Origin: Deltaproteobacteria bacterium
Lineage (GTDB): Bacteria > Desulfobacterota > Syntrophobacteria > Syntrophobacterales > Syntrophobacteraceae
DNA length: 64,000 nt
NCBI GenBank assembly: GCA_021777755.1
Contig: JAJYDE010000010.1
Coordinates: 1-64,000, forward strand
Direction of reading: 5' to 3'
Below, one piece after another: positions 62,171-64,000 of this stretch. Positions within the stretch are counted from its first letter, which is position 1; every line of letters begins with the position of its first letter. The notes beneath the pieces were generated by a model. It did not search any database. It was not told the DNA's origin and saw nothing but the letters and a program-made list of their open reading frames with translations. The translations under genes and the position numbers were made by a program.

Positions 62171-62923
62171 ATGGAAGCCTTGAAGGTGTGCGGCCTATCC
62201 GATAAAGGAATGGTCCGCCAAAACAACGAGGACTATTTTGGCTGGTATTTGCCCGGGGACTCCGGCCTTGGCCGGTGGGGCAGCCTCTTTGCGGTCTCGG
62301 ACGGTGTTGGCGGCTCGGCCGCCGGGGAGATCGCAAGCGCCGAGGCGGTCAATGTATTGCTGCAGGAATACTATTTCGGCGATTTTGCGGAAAAGATTCC
62401 CGATCGGCTGAAGAGCGCCTTCCAGAAGACGTCCCTGCACATCTATGATTTGTCGATGAGCCACGATTCGGCGCGCAACATGAAATGCACACTCTCGACT
62501 CTTCTATTGAAACAAAACCGTTTTTTCGTTACTCATGCGGGGGATTCGAAAATCATGTTGCTGCGTGATAACGATTTGATCCAGCTCACAAAGGATCACA
62601 ACCTGGTCGGCAAGCTCATGCGCCTCGGGCTGATCAGCGCGGAGGAGGCCAGAACGCACCCGAACAAAAATGTCCTGCTGAAAGCGGTGGGCGACGGCCC
62701 GTTGCTGCTGCCCGACTTTTATTCCGGACTGAGCCGGCCGGGGGATCTGTTCTGCATGATTACCGACGGAATACTCGAACATGCCACCCGGGAGGAGTTG
62801 AGGTCGTTTTTGATCGAGCGCGGCTCCTCGGAGGAGGCCCTGGGCGAACTGGTCGCGGAACTCAACAGGCGTGGCGGCCACGACAACATGACCATTTTGA
62901 CCGTTTTGGTCAACAGCGTTTAG
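62171..62923 (+). CDS. PP2C-type serine/threonine protein phosphatase
   Basis: 250 residues with all PP2C motifs in order: GMVRQNNEDYFG, FAVSDGVGGSAAGEIAS, THAGDSKIMLLRDNDL, LTKDHNLV, MITDGILEH and GGHDNMTILTV. The Asp residues bind two Mn or Mg ions. No membrane segment or extra domain was seen. It lies 23 nt in front of a PII gene, so the two may be co-expressed. Confidence 0.92.
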   Translation: MEALKVCGLSDKGMVRQNNEDYFGWYLPGDSGLGRWGSLFAVSDGVGGSAAGEIASAEAVNVLLQEYYFGDFAEKIPDRLKSAFQKTSLHIYDLSMSHDSARNMKCTLSTLLLKQNRFFVTHAGDSKIMLLRDNDLIQLTKDHNLVGKLMRLGLISAEEARTHPNKNVLLKAVGDGPLLLPDFYSGLSRPGDLFCMITDGILEHATREELRSFLIERGSSEEALGELVAELNRRGGHDNMTILTVLVNSV

Positions 62924-62946
62924 CGGAGTCCAACAGGCGGTGAAAA

Positions 62947-63285
62947 ATGACAAAAATTGAATGCATTCTGCGTCCGGCAAAAATTTTGGATGTTCGAAAC
63001 GTCCTTGGCAACCTTGGAGTAAAAGGGATGACCGTAACCGAGGTGATCGGCTGCGGTTTGCAAAAAGGTCACACCCGCGACGACTGGAACACGGAATTCA
63101 ATATCAACCTGCTTCCGAAAACCAAAATAGAGATGGTTGTCTCCGACGACATGGTCGATGGAGTCATCCGGGCGATAATTGAAATTTCTCGAACCGGCGA
63201 AATCGGAGACGGCAAAATCTTCACCTATCCTATCGGAAACGCCGTGCGAATCCGAACGGGGGAAACCGGGGAAAGCGCCATTTAG
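62947..63285 (+). CDS. PII signalling protein without the uridylylated Tyr
   Basis: 112 residues of the GlnB/GlnK family. MTVTEVIGCGLQKGH starts the T-loop and TGEIGDGKIFTYP is the B-loop/nucleotide site; the C-loop RIRTGETGESAI is normal. In E. coli GlnB the T-loop has Y46 and Y51; here the positions are D46 and F51 (RDDWNTEF). It should bind ATP/ADP and 2-oxoglutarate but cannot be uridylylated at Tyr51. PP2C next to it raises the idea of phospho-control. Confidence 0.9.
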   Translation: MTKIECILRPAKILDVRNVLGNLGVKGMTVTEVIGCGLQKGHTRDDWNTEFNINLLPKTKIEMVVSDDMVDGVIRAIIEISRTGEIGDGKIFTYPIGNAVRIRTGETGESAI

Positions 63286-63361
63286 TACATTGTCAATGGT
63301 TAGGCGTTGTTGGATAGTGCCTTTTCAACTTTTCACGCGCCCCGGGTTTTGGCGAGCTTGA

Positions 63362-63553
63362 GACAATGGAGCGCTGTCCGTCGATCAGGTCAGCCCCGCC
63401 GCAGGCGCCCGGAGGATAAGGGAGCTCCAGGCGGTATATCCCGAGGCGTTCGAGGTTTTGAAGCCGATCACCATCGCCGGGCAGCCCTCCGATGACGCCA
63501 AAGAGTACCAAATCAAGGCTGTGAAGTCGGCCATTGAGGAATCGACAAGATAA
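63362..63553 (+). pseudogene. C-terminal remnant of an unidentified protein
   Basis: A 63-residue frame beginning directly after an in-frame TGA, with no usable start, reading DNGALSVDQVSPAAGARRIR, then LKPITIAGQPSDDAKEYQI and KAVKSAIEEST. It looks like coding sequence whose first part is lost. The family is not recognised. The rest of the 63286-63596 interval contains nothing else that I can support. Confidence 0.35.
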
Positions 63554-63596
63554 AAGAGCAACCGCCCCGAGGGACAGGCGATCAGTTTTCCGCGCC

Positions 63597-63947
63597 TTAC
63601 TTTGTCTGCTCTTTCAAGACGATCTTGACTGAAACGATTTCGCGTCCCGTGGCCGCCTTGCGGTAAAGAGGTTCCTGGCGAAGCGATCCGGTCTTGCACG
63701 AATCGACGCAGACCCCGCAGTAAACGCATGCGAAAGGGTCCCATTGCCAGGTGGCGTTCTTTTTATCCACCACGATGCACTGAGACGGGCATTTTACCGC
63801 GCAAACACCGCACAGCGTACAGACGGAACCCTCATTTTTCAACTCTCCCCGCACCTCGGCGAAAGGTTCCCGTGTCATGGGGGGATAGCGCCTTGTGGCG
63901 CGTTTTGAGAAAAAGTTTCGCAGTATCGCCGGCATCATCGGAAACAT
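63597..63947 (-). CDS. 2x[4Fe-4S] ferredoxin, EchF/HycF-like
   Basis: 116 residues. The N-terminal 25 residues (MFPMMPAILRNFFSKRATRRYP) resemble the start of EchF/HycF/NuoI-type subunits. Two clusters: CTLCGVCAVKCPSQC and CVYCGVCVDSC. It may be a subunit of an energy-converting hydrogenase, MBH or a complex I relative whose other genes lie to the right of the window. With only this gene visible, the exact complex cannot be told. The last 50 bases of the window are upstream of this start and show no feature. Confidence 0.75.
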   Translation of the reverse strand: MFPMMPAILRNFFSKRATRRYPPMTREPFAEVRGELKNEGSVCTLCGVCAVKCPSQCIVVDKKNATWQWDPFACVYCGVCVDSCKTGSLRQEPLYRKAATGREIVSVKIVLKEQTK

Positions 63948-64000
63948 TGCCGCATCCCCCGAAAAAGAGCCTTGCTCGGCGCCCGGGCCCTTTTCATCTT

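Noticed and set aside
1-64000. CRISPR arrays, tRNA or rRNA genes
   Set aside because: No regular repeat-spacer structure, no T-loop plus cloverleaf pattern and no rRNA core sequence was noticed while reading; a covariance-model search would be more sensitive.

Overview
The window reads as about 64 kb of an anaerobic, respiratory or syntrophic bacterium of the Desulfobacterota (old Deltaproteobacteria) or a close neighbour. This is inferred from gene content only: ETF coupled to an HdrD-like membrane Fe-S protein and a seven-heme cytochrome, two small sulfite-reductase-type siroheme proteins, Fe-S DUF362 proteins, a sigma-54 regulator, FIST proteins and an Ech/HycF-type ferredoxin. No rRNA, tRNA or CRISPR array was seen.

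Region 1 (0.3-11.8 kb, all minus strand) carries a pupylation cluster in the order ARC ATPase, dop, pup, pafA, an unrecognised gene and a cobalamin-type radical SAM gene, most of them overlapping. No 20S proteasome gene is present, and the ARC C-terminus lacks the tail used to dock on the 20S core. Upstream on the same strand are a CHC2 zinc-finger protein, a DUF4242 protein, a SirB1-like transglutaminase-fold protein, an amidohydrolase and a SatP-type acetate transporter.

Region 2 (12.2-17 kb, plus) has two tandem small sulfite/nitrite-reductase-type proteins, a rubredoxin, a Cys-rich small protein, an MftF-type glycosyltransferase and a radical SAM/SPASM protein. A FIST protein and a small helical protein follow on the minus strand. 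The stretch 19-21.3 kb is decayed, with two aldehyde dehydrogenase fragments and a truncated isochorismatase-family gene. Inside it lies an intact 39-residue mycofactocin precursor gene, mftA.

Region 3 (21.3-34.1 kb, plus) is an electron-transfer unit: two mycofactocin-type FadH/OYE flavoproteins, etfA, a seven-heme cytochrome, an HdrD-like protein and etfB. An iron-dependent alcohol dehydrogenase and a PAS kinase / NtrC-type regulator pair follow. Region 4 (34.7-48.1 kb, plus) is one long co-directional block: two Fe-S DUF362 proteins, an Mrp-type ATPase, three small proteins, a mycofactocin-type SDR, mftB, mftC, larE, larB, larC, a FIST protein and a hybrid kinase. The mycofactocin maturase genes are therefore fused in layout to the genes for the nickel-pincer nucleotide cofactor. 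A simple reading is an alcohol/aldehyde-oxidising module whose electrons pass through mycofactocin, OYE/ETF and HdrD-like/cytochrome carriers; this is inference.

Region 5 (48.1-64 kb) holds a transposase remnant and a TetR gene with a clear promoter/operator, followed by a YbhGFSR-like ABC exporter. After these come an M42 peptidase, an Nramp transporter with a tandem universal stress protein, a heptamer repeat array, a regulator with a degenerate GAFTGA loop divergent from an APC permease that has a good sigma-54 promoter, a PP2C phosphatase, a PII protein and a ferredoxin.
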